Shown in pieces: positions 5,374 to 11,167 of a stretch of 21,507 nucleotides of DNA (position 1 is the first letter of the stretch; every line of letters begins with the position of its first letter). The position numbers were made by a program, and so were the translations under genes. The stretch is from positions 1-21,507 of IMG/VR virus record IMGVR_UViG_3300023297_000104, one strand, 5' to 3'. Source of the DNA: a virus. The notes under the pieces were generated by a model that was given only the letters and a program-made list of their open reading frames with translations, was not told the DNA's origin and made no database searches.

Positions 5374-5853
5374 ATGAGTGACATAGGAACAACTATTAAA
5401 AATGACTCAATTGTACAAACTCGGTGTAAGCGTACTGACTTGGCGACTTTAGCTCTTTACTTTGAGAAAGGTCAACAACTACGAATAAGAACGTTGAGTG
5501 AGTTAGTACGTGAGACTATTCAAATGTTAGCTGTAATAGTAAGTAAGAATGGTTATGAAGTAGTTGAAGAAACAGCTCAGGCGACTCAAGTATTACTCGA
5601 TAGGGGATTGAGCACGCTTAATTCAAACTACCGTGGTAAACGTAACTTGTATAATAACTTACTATTTGAGGATAGGAAGTTAGAACATACGCATGATTCT
5701 GGAATAAGTGAGATGGATGAAGTAGTTAAAAATGCAATGAAGAACTTCAAACCAGAAGTACTTCAAAGTGAAGAAGATAAAGAGAGGATGAAGGAGGTTA
5801 AAAAGATTTTGGGTTTGGTACCTAATAATGTAAAAGGAGGAAAGAAGGAATGA
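5374..5853 (+). CDS. Possible ribbon-helix-helix-type DNA-binding protein
   Basis: 159 residues. The segment from about residue 13 to 55 (IVQTRCKRTDLATLALYFEK, then RIRTLSELVRETIQMLAVIV) has the strand-helix-turn-helix spacing and the 'SELVRE' second helix seen in Arc/CopG-like proteins. The rest is charged and mostly helical, with a Lys/Glu-rich C-terminus (EEDKERMKEVKKILGLVPNN). AAAGGAG precedes the ATG. It overlaps the following membrane peptide by ATGA. A regulatory role in the early region is plausible; the fold call is tentative. Confidence 0.6.
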   Translation: MSDIGTTIKNDSIVQTRCKRTDLATLALYFEKGQQLRIRTLSELVRETIQMLAVIVSKNGYEVVEETAQATQVLLDRGLSTLNSNYRGKRNLYNNLLFEDRKLEHTHDSGISEMDEVVKNAMKNFKPEVLQSEEDKERMKEVKKILGLVPNNVKGGKKE

Positions 5854-5984
5854 AATACTTAAATCGTGAAGAATTAACATTAAGTGATTGGTTAATAGTA
5901 ATTGGATTATGTATTGGAATGGTAGGTGCAACACTTGGAATTGGTACTATCGTATTCTATATTATACATTTGTTTAATAGTTAA
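5850..5984 (+). CDS. 44-residue single-pass membrane protein
   Basis: The start overlaps the preceding stop as ATGA, and AAAGGAGGAAAGAAGG precedes it. After a short soluble N-terminus (MKYLNREELTLSDW) come two adjoining hydrophobic stretches, LIVIGLCIGMVGATLGIG and TIVFYIIHLF, enough for one long or two short membrane helices. No family recognised. Translational coupling to the putative regulator supports it being real. Confidence 0.6.
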   Translation: MKYLNREELTLSDWLIVIGLCIGMVGATLGIGTIVFYIIHLFNS

Positions 5985-6012
5985 TTTAATGATTCCATAG
6001 TTAATCAAATTG

Positions 6013-6021
6013 TGTTACAAT
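6013..6021 (+). promoter_or_regulatory. Possible extended -10 promoter
   Basis: TGTTACAAT gives an extended -10; the -35 position is poor. The same TGTTACAATG word forms the -10 of the well-supported promoter at 7423-7451, and its upstream AAATTGTG resembles AAATTATG there, which is why it is listed. Confidence 0.4.
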
Positions 6022-6046
6022 GGGTTATCAAAATGAGGAAGGGATT

Positions 6047-6253
6047 ATGAATCATTTAACTTACAAAATAACTTTTAACTGGCACAATGAAGTTATTGAT
6101 TTCTTTCGTCACGCAAAGAATGAAGAACGAGCACTATATTACGGAATAAGTGCTCTCGCCGAAGAGGTGGGGTATAATCGCAAATTTGTAAGTGATTACA
6201 TCCTAGATAGTAAAGCCAATAGGTGGTCTGTTACACCTATGGTAAAAAAATAA
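6047..6253 (+). CDS. Unknown 68-residue protein, possible helix-turn-helix
   Basis: Begins MNHLTYKITFNWHNEVIDFF. The segment YGISALAEEVGYNRKFVSDY could be a helix-turn-helix, but the match is loose. The ATG at 6047 has GAGGAAGGG six bases upstream; an in-frame ATG at 6020 overlaps a -10-like element and lacks a ribosome site. Its last codons (PMVKK and stop) are encoded by palindrome copy 4, so the repeat has shaped the C-terminus. Confidence 0.6.
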   Translation: MNHLTYKITFNWHNEVIDFFRHAKNEERALYYGISALAEEVGYNRKFVSDYILDSKANRWSVTPMVKK

Positions 6254-6259
6254 CCATAG
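6237..6259. repeat. 23-bp palindrome, copy 4 of 6 (overlaps gene end)
   Basis: Arms CTATGGT and ACCATAG flank an A-rich centre. It supplies the final codons and TAA of the upstream gene and sits just before the GGAAGGGAG ribosome site of the gene starting at 6279. Confidence 0.85.
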
Positions 6260-6278
6260 TAACGGAAGGGAGAACGTT

Positions 6279-6611
6279 ATGAAACAACTTACACCATTAA
6301 GAAGTAGTGTTAGGGATTTAACACCACAAGAACGGATTGAAATAGCAAGAGTTAAACTACGTAAACTTCACCCAGTGTATAAGGAAGCAGAACAAAACTT
6401 ACGTAATATTCAGAGCGAAATTACTTATTGGGCAAACTTAAAATTTACCGAGGAATATAATCTTACTACGGTTACAAAGGTTCCATCATTAGAAAAGATT
6501 AAACGTAGAGTAAGTAATAAACGTATGCCTACATTAAATGAGTTACTTAAAAGTCTAACAAGTATGACCCAAATAGATAAGGATAAATTAAGAAGTGAAC
6601 TTCTCGGGTAG
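6279..6611 (+). CDS. Unknown 110-residue basic helical protein
   Basis: Begins MKQLTPLRSSVRDLTPQERI; mostly helical with a heptad-like middle (IARVKLRKLHPVYKEAEQNL) and a basic stretch (LEKIKRRVSNKRM), so a nucleic-acid-binding or coiled-coil role is possible. GGAAGGGAG precedes the ATG. No family recognised. A large hairpin at 6629 follows 18 bases after its stop. Confidence 0.6.
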   Translation: MKQLTPLRSSVRDLTPQERIEIARVKLRKLHPVYKEAEQNLRNIQSEITYWANLKFTEEYNLTTVTKVPSLEKIKRRVSNKRMPTLNELLKSLTSMTQIDKDKLRSELLG

Positions 6612-6628
6612 TAAGTGGTAATCCTGAG

Positions 6629-6664
6629 GTCTCGGTGGGAGTAATCCCTTCCTCCCATCGAGAC
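6629..6664 (+). repeat. Stable 13-bp hairpin without T-tract
   Basis: GTCTCGGTGGGAG (6629-6641) pairs with CTCCCATCGAGAC (6652-6664) over 13 pairs including one G-T wobble, with a 10-base loop. The following bases are A-rich, not T-rich, on the plus strand, so intrinsic termination is doubtful. It lies between AT-rich early genes and the GC-richer gene at 6722. Confidence 0.7.
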
Positions 6665-6721
6665 AATAATTAAAAAAATTAGTAGAAGGGTTAAAATTAA
6701 AGATGTGACTAGGAGGGCAGT

Positions 6722-7369
6722 ATGAAGACATTCAAGGTAGGTGACAGGGTAAGGGTGGATGAGGGGTTGTGGCGCGGGAAGGGGTCGGCAACCATTACTT
6801 CGGTAGCAAGAGAATATGATTTCATAGTCCATTACGATGACGGCGATGATTGGGCATACAACAAAGATGAACTAACCTTGTTGGAGGACACAATGGAATG
6901 TACAATAAACGAAGTAACGTACAGGCAGTTGAGGAATATCACGGTAAAGTCGCTGATACTGGCGGGGGCGAGGGATAACGATATTGACTTCTTTGCGTGG
7001 GTGTATGGCTATCTGCCTACTATCCCCATAAATGTTGCCCTCGATTACTGCACAAAAGGCCCACACGCCTGCAATGAAAAGCTCCAATGGCTCGTAGAAC
7101 AGGGATTCGTGGAGGTGGTGGAGGATGAGCAAGCCATACATGAACGAATCTATTACGACCCCGAAACCAACCGCTTCTTTAGGACAGAATTGTTCGGAAA
7201 ATTCGGACATGACTGTGAGTTTTATAAAGATGCCCACACAACGATTGGCACACAGGAGGGATCGGGAAGAAAGCTGTGGAGAAGCATACCAATAAAGTCA
7301 ATCGAAGATTTAAAGAAGTATGCTGAACTCTATAAAGATTATGGATTTAAGGTAAAAAACATGAAGTAA
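6722..7369 (+). CDS. Two-part protein with SH3/KOW-like N-terminus; foreign composition
   Basis: 215 residues. Residues about 5-55 (FKVGDRVRVDEGLWRGKGSA, ITSVAREYDFIVHYDDGDDW) resemble small SH3/KOW-like barrels that bind RNA, DNA or protein. The rest (about 58-215) has no recognised family and is mixed helix/strand, with LDYCTKGPHACNEKLQWLVE as its most distinctive stretch. An in-frame ATG at 6893 (residue 58) has GGAGG five bases before it, so a shorter C-terminal product may also be made, or two genes have fused. AGGAGGGCAGT precedes the main ATG. Codon use is clearly richer in G and C than in neighbours, suggesting recent acquisition. Confidence 0.7.
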   Translation: MKTFKVGDRVRVDEGLWRGKGSATITSVAREYDFIVHYDDGDDWAYNKDELTLLEDTMECTINEVTYRQLRNITVKSLILAGARDNDIDFFAWVYGYLPTIPINVALDYCTKGPHACNEKLQWLVEQGFVEVVEDEQAIHERIYYDPETNRFFRTELFGKFGHDCEFYKDAHTTIGTQEGSGRKLWRSIPIKSIEDLKKYAELYKDYGFKVKNMK

Positions 7370-7422
7370 CCTAAAGGTTTTGTTGTATAAGAAAGGTTTG
7401 TAATTTAAAGTTAATTATTTTA

Positions 7423-7451
7423 TTGACATCTACGATAAATTATGTTACAAT
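7423..7451 (+). promoter_or_regulatory. Strong sigma70 promoter for the 7587 gene
   Basis: TTGACA (7423-7428), 17-base spacer, TACAAT (7446-7451) with TGT before the -10. It drives a leader of about 130 bases with a two-codon minigene, then a single gene ending at the terminator at 7949-7992. Confidence 0.85.
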
Positions 7452-7509
7452 GTGCTTTATTTAAATGAGGGTTTACAACGGAAACATAAATAAAGGAGGT
7501 GAGAGGATA

Positions 7510-7518
7510 ATGAAGTAA
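7510..7518 (+). other. Two-codon minigene ATG-AAG-TAA in a leader
   Basis: ATG AAG TAA follows AAAGGAGGTGAG, one of the two best Shine-Dalgarno matches in the window, with about 10-base spacing. It encodes only Met-Lys. The region then holds AAGTAA/TTACTT and ATGGT/ACCAT short dyads before the real gene start at 7587. Two-codon minigenes with strong ribosome sites are known from the bar regions of phage lambda, where they sequester tRNA as peptidyl-tRNA. Whether this one is translated is unknown. Confidence 0.4.
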
Positions 7519-7586
7519 TTAAAGTTACTTATTTAAATGGTGTACCATACTACTAACAATTTAATTAGAAAAGGAGAACTAAGAAG

Positions 7587-7925
7587 ATGATAGAAATTAC
7601 CGCAAAGAAGGAAATAGAAGGAGTATCAAGAACCGCAACAATACTATTTAACGCTGGCGAGACCCTTGAGGAAGCAGTAGAGATGTTCACTGCTCCGGTA
7701 GTATTTACTAACGCTAAAGCGTCATTCAAGATTACCGCTCAGAGTGCCATAAGACGTTATATTACTATGGGCCTTGATGATGAAGCTATTCAGGCCAAGA
7801 TGGCTGCGTGGAAACCTGGCGTGGCAATGGAACGTAATGTTGACCCTGTTGCTGCAATACTTGGTAAATGGGGTACTATGACCGAAGCTGAGAAGAAAGA
7901 CCTTCTTAATAAACTTAAAAAGTAA
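7587..7925 (+). CDS. Unknown small phage protein, strongly expressed monocistronic unit
   Basis: 112 residues, starting MIEITAKKEIEGVSRTATIL. The C-terminal motif WKPGVAMERNVDPVAAILGK followed by MTEAEKKDLLNKLKK resembles the end of the gene at 3075, marking a paralogous pair; similar short proteins with a terminal 'DPVAAI...MTEAEK' helix occur in other phages without known function. It has its own consensus-like promoter (7423), a structured leader and a strong terminator (7949), so it is probably abundant early in infection. AAAGGAGAA precedes the ATG. Codon use is somewhat GC-richer than neighbours. Confidence 0.75.
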   Translation: MIEITAKKEIEGVSRTATILFNAGETLEEAVEMFTAPVVFTNAKASFKITAQSAIRRYITMGLDDEAIQAKMAAWKPGVAMERNVDPVAAILGKWGTMTEAEKKDLLNKLKK

Positions 7926-7948
7926 ACTTTCTCCCTGGTAAATGTGGA

Positions 7949-7992
7949 ATGTGGGAGGCTCCCGCGGATGTACGAGTCTCCCACATTTTTTT
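7949..7992 (+). terminator. Strong intrinsic terminator
   Basis: ATGTGGGAG (7949-7957) pairs with CTCCCACAT (7978-7986); CTC (7959-7961) and GAG (7974-7976) extend the stem past a one-base mismatch. Seven T residues follow, the first shared with the stem. It ends the unit started at 7423. Confidence 0.93.
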
Positions 7993-8053
7993 AACCTTTA
8001 GTAATACCACCAAATGTTACATTGAATTATAGAAGAAAGAGAAGGTAATAAGG

Positions 8054-8275
8054 ATGAGAATAACTAAAGCTATGTTGGAAGAAGAAATTAAGGAAGTAAG
8101 AAAACGTAACTCAACTTTAATAGATAGAGTAAGAATGTATGAAGATGAGTTGAATATGCTCAAAGGTGTCATTAACAACTACCAAAAAATGTCCTCCCTC
8201 ATAATCGCCACTGAGAGAATTGGTGATGCTCTAGCTCATACAGTTAGTGATATGAGAAAGAGGAATTTATCATGA
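8054..8275 (+). CDS. Coiled-coil small protein coupled to ligase
   Basis: 73 residues, starting MRITKAMLEEEIKEVRKRNS. Nearly the whole chain is charged helix with heptad-like hydrophobic spacing (LIDRVRMYEDELNMLKGVIN), so a coiled coil or dimer is expected. It overlaps the ligase start by ATGA, implying translational coupling. Function unknown; it could be a ligase partner, but only gene order suggests this. Confidence 0.65.
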   Translation: MRITKAMLEEEIKEVRKRNSTLIDRVRMYEDELNMLKGVINNYQKMSSLIIATERIGDALAHTVSDMRKRNLS

Positions 8276-9093
8276 GAAGTAATATTCAGTTGTGCTACCC
8301 ATTTGAAGAGAAACGTTTAAATAAGTGGAAACCTCCTTACATAATCCAACCTAAACTTGACGGAGAACGATGCCGTGCAATTTATGACGGGACGGAATGG
8401 CACTTATTAAGTAGTGAGTGTAATATAATTAACTCTGTCCCTCATATAAACGAGGCACTACTTCATTATCCTACTTATAACGAGTATGATGGTGAACTAT
8501 ATTGCCACGAACTTCCATTTGAAGAAATCCACTCACGGGTTGGTAGAACTACTAATCTCCACGAGGATTTTCATAAGATGGAATACCACATCTTTGATTT
8601 GATTAACGATGACCCTCAAGCAATGAGAACGATTCAACTTGGTAAATTAGGAAGCTTTGGCCCTATCAGATTGGTAACTCATAAACTTGCCGAGACGTTT
8701 GAGAGTGTGATAGAAGTTTATCACCAATTCCTAAGTGAAAATTATGAGGGAATGATAGTACGTAATTACATGGCATCTTACGTACGCAAGCGTTCAGTTT
8801 ATATGCTAAAATTTAAACCAAAGAAAAGTGACTTCTATAAAATCGTGGGATTTAATGAGGAAATGGATAAGAATGGTAATCCCAAGGGAACATTGGGTTC
8901 CTTTACATGTGTAAGTGAGGATGAAGCTACTTTATTTAACGTAGGAAGTGGGTTCACCAAACTCCAACGTGAAGAGTATTGGGAAATACGTCAGACGTTA
9001 ATAGGTGATTATTGTAACGTGGAATATCAGAATATAACATCAGGTAAAGGTGTTCCTCGTTTCCCTATATTTGTTGAAGTTCTTAAGATATGA
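8272..9093 (+). CDS. ATP-dependent DNA ligase
   Basis: Joins nicks in phage DNA using ATP. The 273-residue protein has the adenylation motif KLDGER with Lys28 as the expected AMP-accepting residue, motif III EYDGELY (71-77), HIFDL (106-110), motif IV EGMIVR (159-164) and motif V MLKFKP (178-183), followed by a short OB-type domain (about 187-273, KIVGFNEEMDKNGNPKGTLG, then FTCVSEDE). This is the minimal phage-type ligase with only nucleotidyltransferase and OB domains. It is coupled to the coiled-coil gene upstream and to a membrane micropeptide downstream through ATGA overlaps. Confidence 0.93.
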   Translation: MRSNIQLCYPFEEKRLNKWKPPYIIQPKLDGERCRAIYDGTEWHLLSSECNIINSVPHINEALLHYPTYNEYDGELYCHELPFEEIHSRVGRTTNLHEDFHKMEYHIFDLINDDPQAMRTIQLGKLGSFGPIRLVTHKLAETFESVIEVYHQFLSENYEGMIVRNYMASYVRKRSVYMLKFKPKKSDFYKIVGFNEEMDKNGNPKGTLGSFTCVSEDEATLFNVGSGFTKLQREEYWEIRQTLIGDYCNVEYQNITSGKGVPRFPIFVEVLKI

Positions 9094-9194
9094 AAGATTT
9101 TATAATGTTCTTACTTGCCGTAATGTGGACAGTTATGTTAGCATTTCTAATAGAAATAGATTGTTTCAATATAGATGTACCTTGGTGGCGATAA
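9090..9194 (+). CDS. 34-residue membrane micropeptide
   Basis: Starts within the ligase stop codon (ATGA). The first half, KDFIMFLLAVMWTVMLAFLI, is one membrane helix; the tail EIDCFNIDVPWWR is acidic then aromatic. No separate strong ribosome site is seen, so it would rely on termination-reinitiation from the ligase. It ends two bases before palindrome copy 5. No family recognised. Confidence 0.5.
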   Translation: MKDFIMFLLAVMWTVMLAFLIEIDCFNIDVPWWR

Positions 9195-9195
9195 C

Positions 9196-9218
9196 CTATG
9201 GTAATTTATTAACCATAG
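9196..9218. repeat. 23-bp palindrome, copy 5 of 6
   Basis: Arms CTATGGT and ACCATAG around an AT-only centre, placed between the micropeptide stop and the GGGAGG ribosome site of the gene at 9231. Confidence 0.85.
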
Positions 9219-9230
9219 AAGGGAGGTTAA

Positions 9231-9563
9231 ATGTGTAAAGTTTATGTAGTAAATAGAGGAGGACATGACCATAGTGATGCTGAAAGATTTGGAGAGTTAA
9301 CTTTCCTCTCTGAGGGAGCAATCAATCGCTATTCAACTGGTAGTATATACCGCAAGTTTGTAGCGAAGTTGAATGGTTCTCTTATAGAGGATTATATTCT
9401 AATTACAGGTTTGAGTGTAATGAGTAGTATTGCATGTAGTATTTTCGCCAGAAAACACGGACGTCTCAATTTACTATTATTTAAAACCTCGAGGGAGAAA
9501 GGTGTAAATAGTTACTACGTAGAACGTACTTTAATGTTAGACGAACTGATGAAAGGGGAATAA
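9231..9563 (+). CDS. Conserved-looking phage protein, unknown
   Basis: 110 residues, starting MCKVYVVNRGGHDHSDAERF; the segments GELTFLSEGAINRYSTGSIY and ITGLSVMSSIACSIFARKHG have the feel of a conserved phage protein, but I cannot name a family. The N-terminus and the 'YVVNRGGHD' stretch are distinctive. GGGAGG precedes the ATG directly after palindrome copy 5. Mixed alpha/beta, cytosolic. It leads a run of tightly spaced recombination genes. Confidence 0.7.
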   Translation: MCKVYVVNRGGHDHSDAERFGELTFLSEGAINRYSTGSIYRKFVAKLNGSLIEDYILITGLSVMSSIACSIFARKHGRLNLLLFKTSREKGVNSYYVERTLMLDELMKGE

Positions 9564-9565
9564 GA

Positions 9566-9754
9566 ATGAGACCAACTACTGATTATTTAAATGAGATATG
9601 TGGAAACTGTGGTTGTACCTTCGGTTCACATCATGGAGGTACAAGTCCATACCCTCTAAATTACTGCCCTGGTCATGAAGGTAGAATGGATTGGGATAAA
9701 GGACCTGGAACAACATTTAAACCTACTGGTGAATATAAGGAGGATAAAGAATGA
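9566..9754 (+). CDS. Small Cys/His-rich probable zinc-binding protein
   Basis: 62 residues. The pattern CGNCGC, GSHHGG, YCPGHEGRMDW and KGPGTTFKP suggests a small metal-binding fold with Cys12, Cys15, Cys17, His21/22, Cys34 and His37 as possible ligands. Similar short proteins are familiar from phage genomes without assigned function. It overlaps the nuclease gene by ATGA, and AAGGAGG inside its 3' end serves as the nuclease's ribosome site. Confidence 0.7.
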   Translation: MRPTTDYLNEICGNCGCTFGSHHGGTSPYPLNYCPGHEGRMDWDKGPGTTFKPTGEYKEDKE

Positions 9755-10692
9755 TAATACCAAGGGATAAAACGTGGGACATTCAGGATGCAAGTAAGAC
9801 TCAATGTTATTTAGAGTGTCCAAGGAAATACTTCTATAATTACGTACTGGGGTGGCAAAGTGATTCACCTAACAACCATTTAGTCTTCGGAAGTGCATGG
9901 CACGAAGCTATGGAGCATTTACTATTAAATGGATATGACCAAAATAGTATCTTAGGTGCTTATGATTTATTCTTGGAATATTATCGTAATGTATTCCCAG
10001 AATCAACTGACGAGTTATTTGGTGCCAAGACTCCCGAACGTGCTCTTCATGCGTTGATAGAATACGCACAGAAGTATCACAATGACCTCGGAGATTTTGA
10101 TGTACTTTATACCGAGGTAGCAGGGAGCGTCCCTCTTACAGAAGATAGGGTATTACATTTTCGTCAGGATGCTATATGTAAAGGTAGTCAGGGTTACTTC
10201 TCCTTGGAACATAAAACTGCCGGTTCATCTATAAGTCGTGCGTGGATGCAACAGTGGCCTTTAAGTATTCAAGTAGGTACTTACACTCACGTACTATATT
10301 GTTTATACCCTGAGAGTGAAGTTTATGGTGTAAGAATTAACGGTGTAGGTTTCCTCAAAACCAAATTCTCTATGGAACGTGTACCTGTAAAGAAAACGCG
10401 TGAGAGTATGCAATCATGGATGTGGAATACTCTTTACTGGTTAGACTCAATCCAGTGGGACTTTCAACGTCTTGAGATGTGTAAGGAAAGTGACCCCTTG
10501 ATGATGGCCTTCCCCATGAACCCAACTAACTGTAGTAAGTATTTCGGCTGTCCTTACCATGACTTCTGTACAGCGTGGGCGAATCCCTTACAACACATAG
10601 ACGAAGTTCCAATGGGGATGAAAATAGAGTTTTGGAATCCTATGGATAGACCTGCCAAACATAAGATGGAATATGGTAAGATGGTTGAATAA
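9751..10692 (+). CDS. PD-(D/E)XK nuclease, Cas4/AddB-like with Fe-S cysteines
   Basis: Predicted single-strand-specific exonuclease/recombination nuclease. In the 313-residue protein, His51 (GSAWHEAMEHLL), Asp140 (FRQDAICKG), Glu153-x-Lys155 (SLEHKTAG) and Gln174 (SIQVGTYTHVLY) form the RecB/Cas4-type active site. Cys23 near the N-terminus and Cys261, Cys267 and Cys273 near the C-terminus match the four-cysteine iron-sulphur arrangement of Cas4 and AddB nucleases. Its neighbours, a Sak4-like ATPase and an SSB-like protein, indicate end processing for annealing recombination. There is no CRISPR array in the window, so a role in spacer acquisition is not suggested. Confidence 0.88.
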   Translation: MIIPRDKTWDIQDASKTQCYLECPRKYFYNYVLGWQSDSPNNHLVFGSAWHEAMEHLLLNGYDQNSILGAYDLFLEYYRNVFPESTDELFGAKTPERALHALIEYAQKYHNDLGDFDVLYTEVAGSVPLTEDRVLHFRQDAICKGSQGYFSLEHKTAGSSISRAWMQQWPLSIQVGTYTHVLYCLYPESEVYGVRINGVGFLKTKFSMERVPVKKTRESMQSWMWNTLYWLDSIQWDFQRLEMCKESDPLMMAFPMNPTNCSKYFGCPYHDFCTAWANPLQHIDEVPMGMKIEFWNPMDRPAKHKMEYGKMVE

Positions 10693-10704
10693 AAGGAGAA
10701 TAAG

Positions 10705-10833
10705 ATGGGTAATACTACTTGTCCCGAATATACAGAGAAACAAGACGATGTAGCCTTTCGTATTTACATGGGTGAAACTAACCCAACAGATTATGATAAT
10801 GAGGAAGAGGAAGGAGGTAATGATGATAAGTGA
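10705..10833 (+). CDS. Unknown 42-residue acidic protein
   Basis: Begins MGNTTCPEYTEKQDDVAFRI and ends in a run of Glu, Gly and Asp. AAAAGGAG lies before the ATG. Its 3' end carries AAGGAGG, the ribosome site for the next gene, and the two reading frames overlap by 11 bases. Intrinsically disordered in appearance; no family recognised. Confidence 0.5.
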   Translation: MGNTTCPEYTEKQDDVAFRIYMGETNPTDYDNEEEEGGNDDK

Positions 10834-10975
10834 GAGAACACTTAGAAAGTGGAGAAAGGAAGCATTAACTTATGATTCAACTTACAGCACTTCAAAAGAT
10901 GATAAGGAACTTAAAAGTCGCATTTTACAATTAACCCAAATATTACTTGACCAATATTTAGTAAATAAACAATAA
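10823..10975 (+). CDS. Unknown 50-residue basic helical protein
   Basis: Begins MISERTLRKWRKEALTYDST and continues as a Lys/Arg-rich helix (DDKELKSRILQLTQILLDQY). ATG at 10823 is preferred over the one three bases earlier because AAGGAGG ends 5 bases before it. Could bind nucleic acid or a protein partner; no family recognised. Confidence 0.55.
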   Translation: MISERTLRKWRKEALTYDSTYSTSKDDKELKSRILQLTQILLDQYLVNKQ

Positions 10976-10996
10976 CTTAAAAAGGAGGAAGTAAAA

Positions 10997-11167
10997 ATGG
11001 AAGCATTATTTGTAGTAGAAAAGGAACTTAAGGGGTCACGTAGGTACATATGTAAGGATGATAAATTCCCTATTACCAACATCTATGTTAATCGTGAATA
11101 CTCAGATGGTTTAGATGAAATTACTATTGATGTAGTAGATACGAAATCAGCAGGGAGGAATAAATGA
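10997..11167 (+). CDS. Unknown 56-residue protein coupled to the Sak4-like ATPase
   Basis: Begins MEALFVVEKELKGSRRYICK; the rest (PITNIYVNREYSDGLDEITI) suggests a small beta-rich fold. AAAGGAGGAAG precedes the ATG, and the stop overlaps the ATPase start by ATGA. No family recognised. Coupling suggests it is made with the ATPase. Confidence 0.6.
   Translation: MEALFVVEKELKGSRRYICKDDKFPITNIYVNREYSDGLDEITIDVVDTKSAGRNK

Noticed and set aside
6425-6832. A 135-codon minus-strand frame opposite the 6279 and 6722 genes
   Set aside because: It crosses a stable hairpin and two well-supported gene starts on the other strand, and its product is low-complexity leucine/serine-rich as expected for antisense of AT-rich genes.
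7465-7518. A 17-codon frame in the 7587 leader that ends at the same stop as the Met-Lys minigene
   Set aside because: No ribosome site precedes its ATG, whereas the internal two-codon start has a near-perfect one.
9751-10692. CRISPR-Cas association suggested by the Cas4-like nuclease
   Set aside because: No repeat-spacer array and no other cas genes are present; the nuclease sits with a Sak4-like ATPase and an SSB-like protein, so a phage recombination role is the simpler reading.
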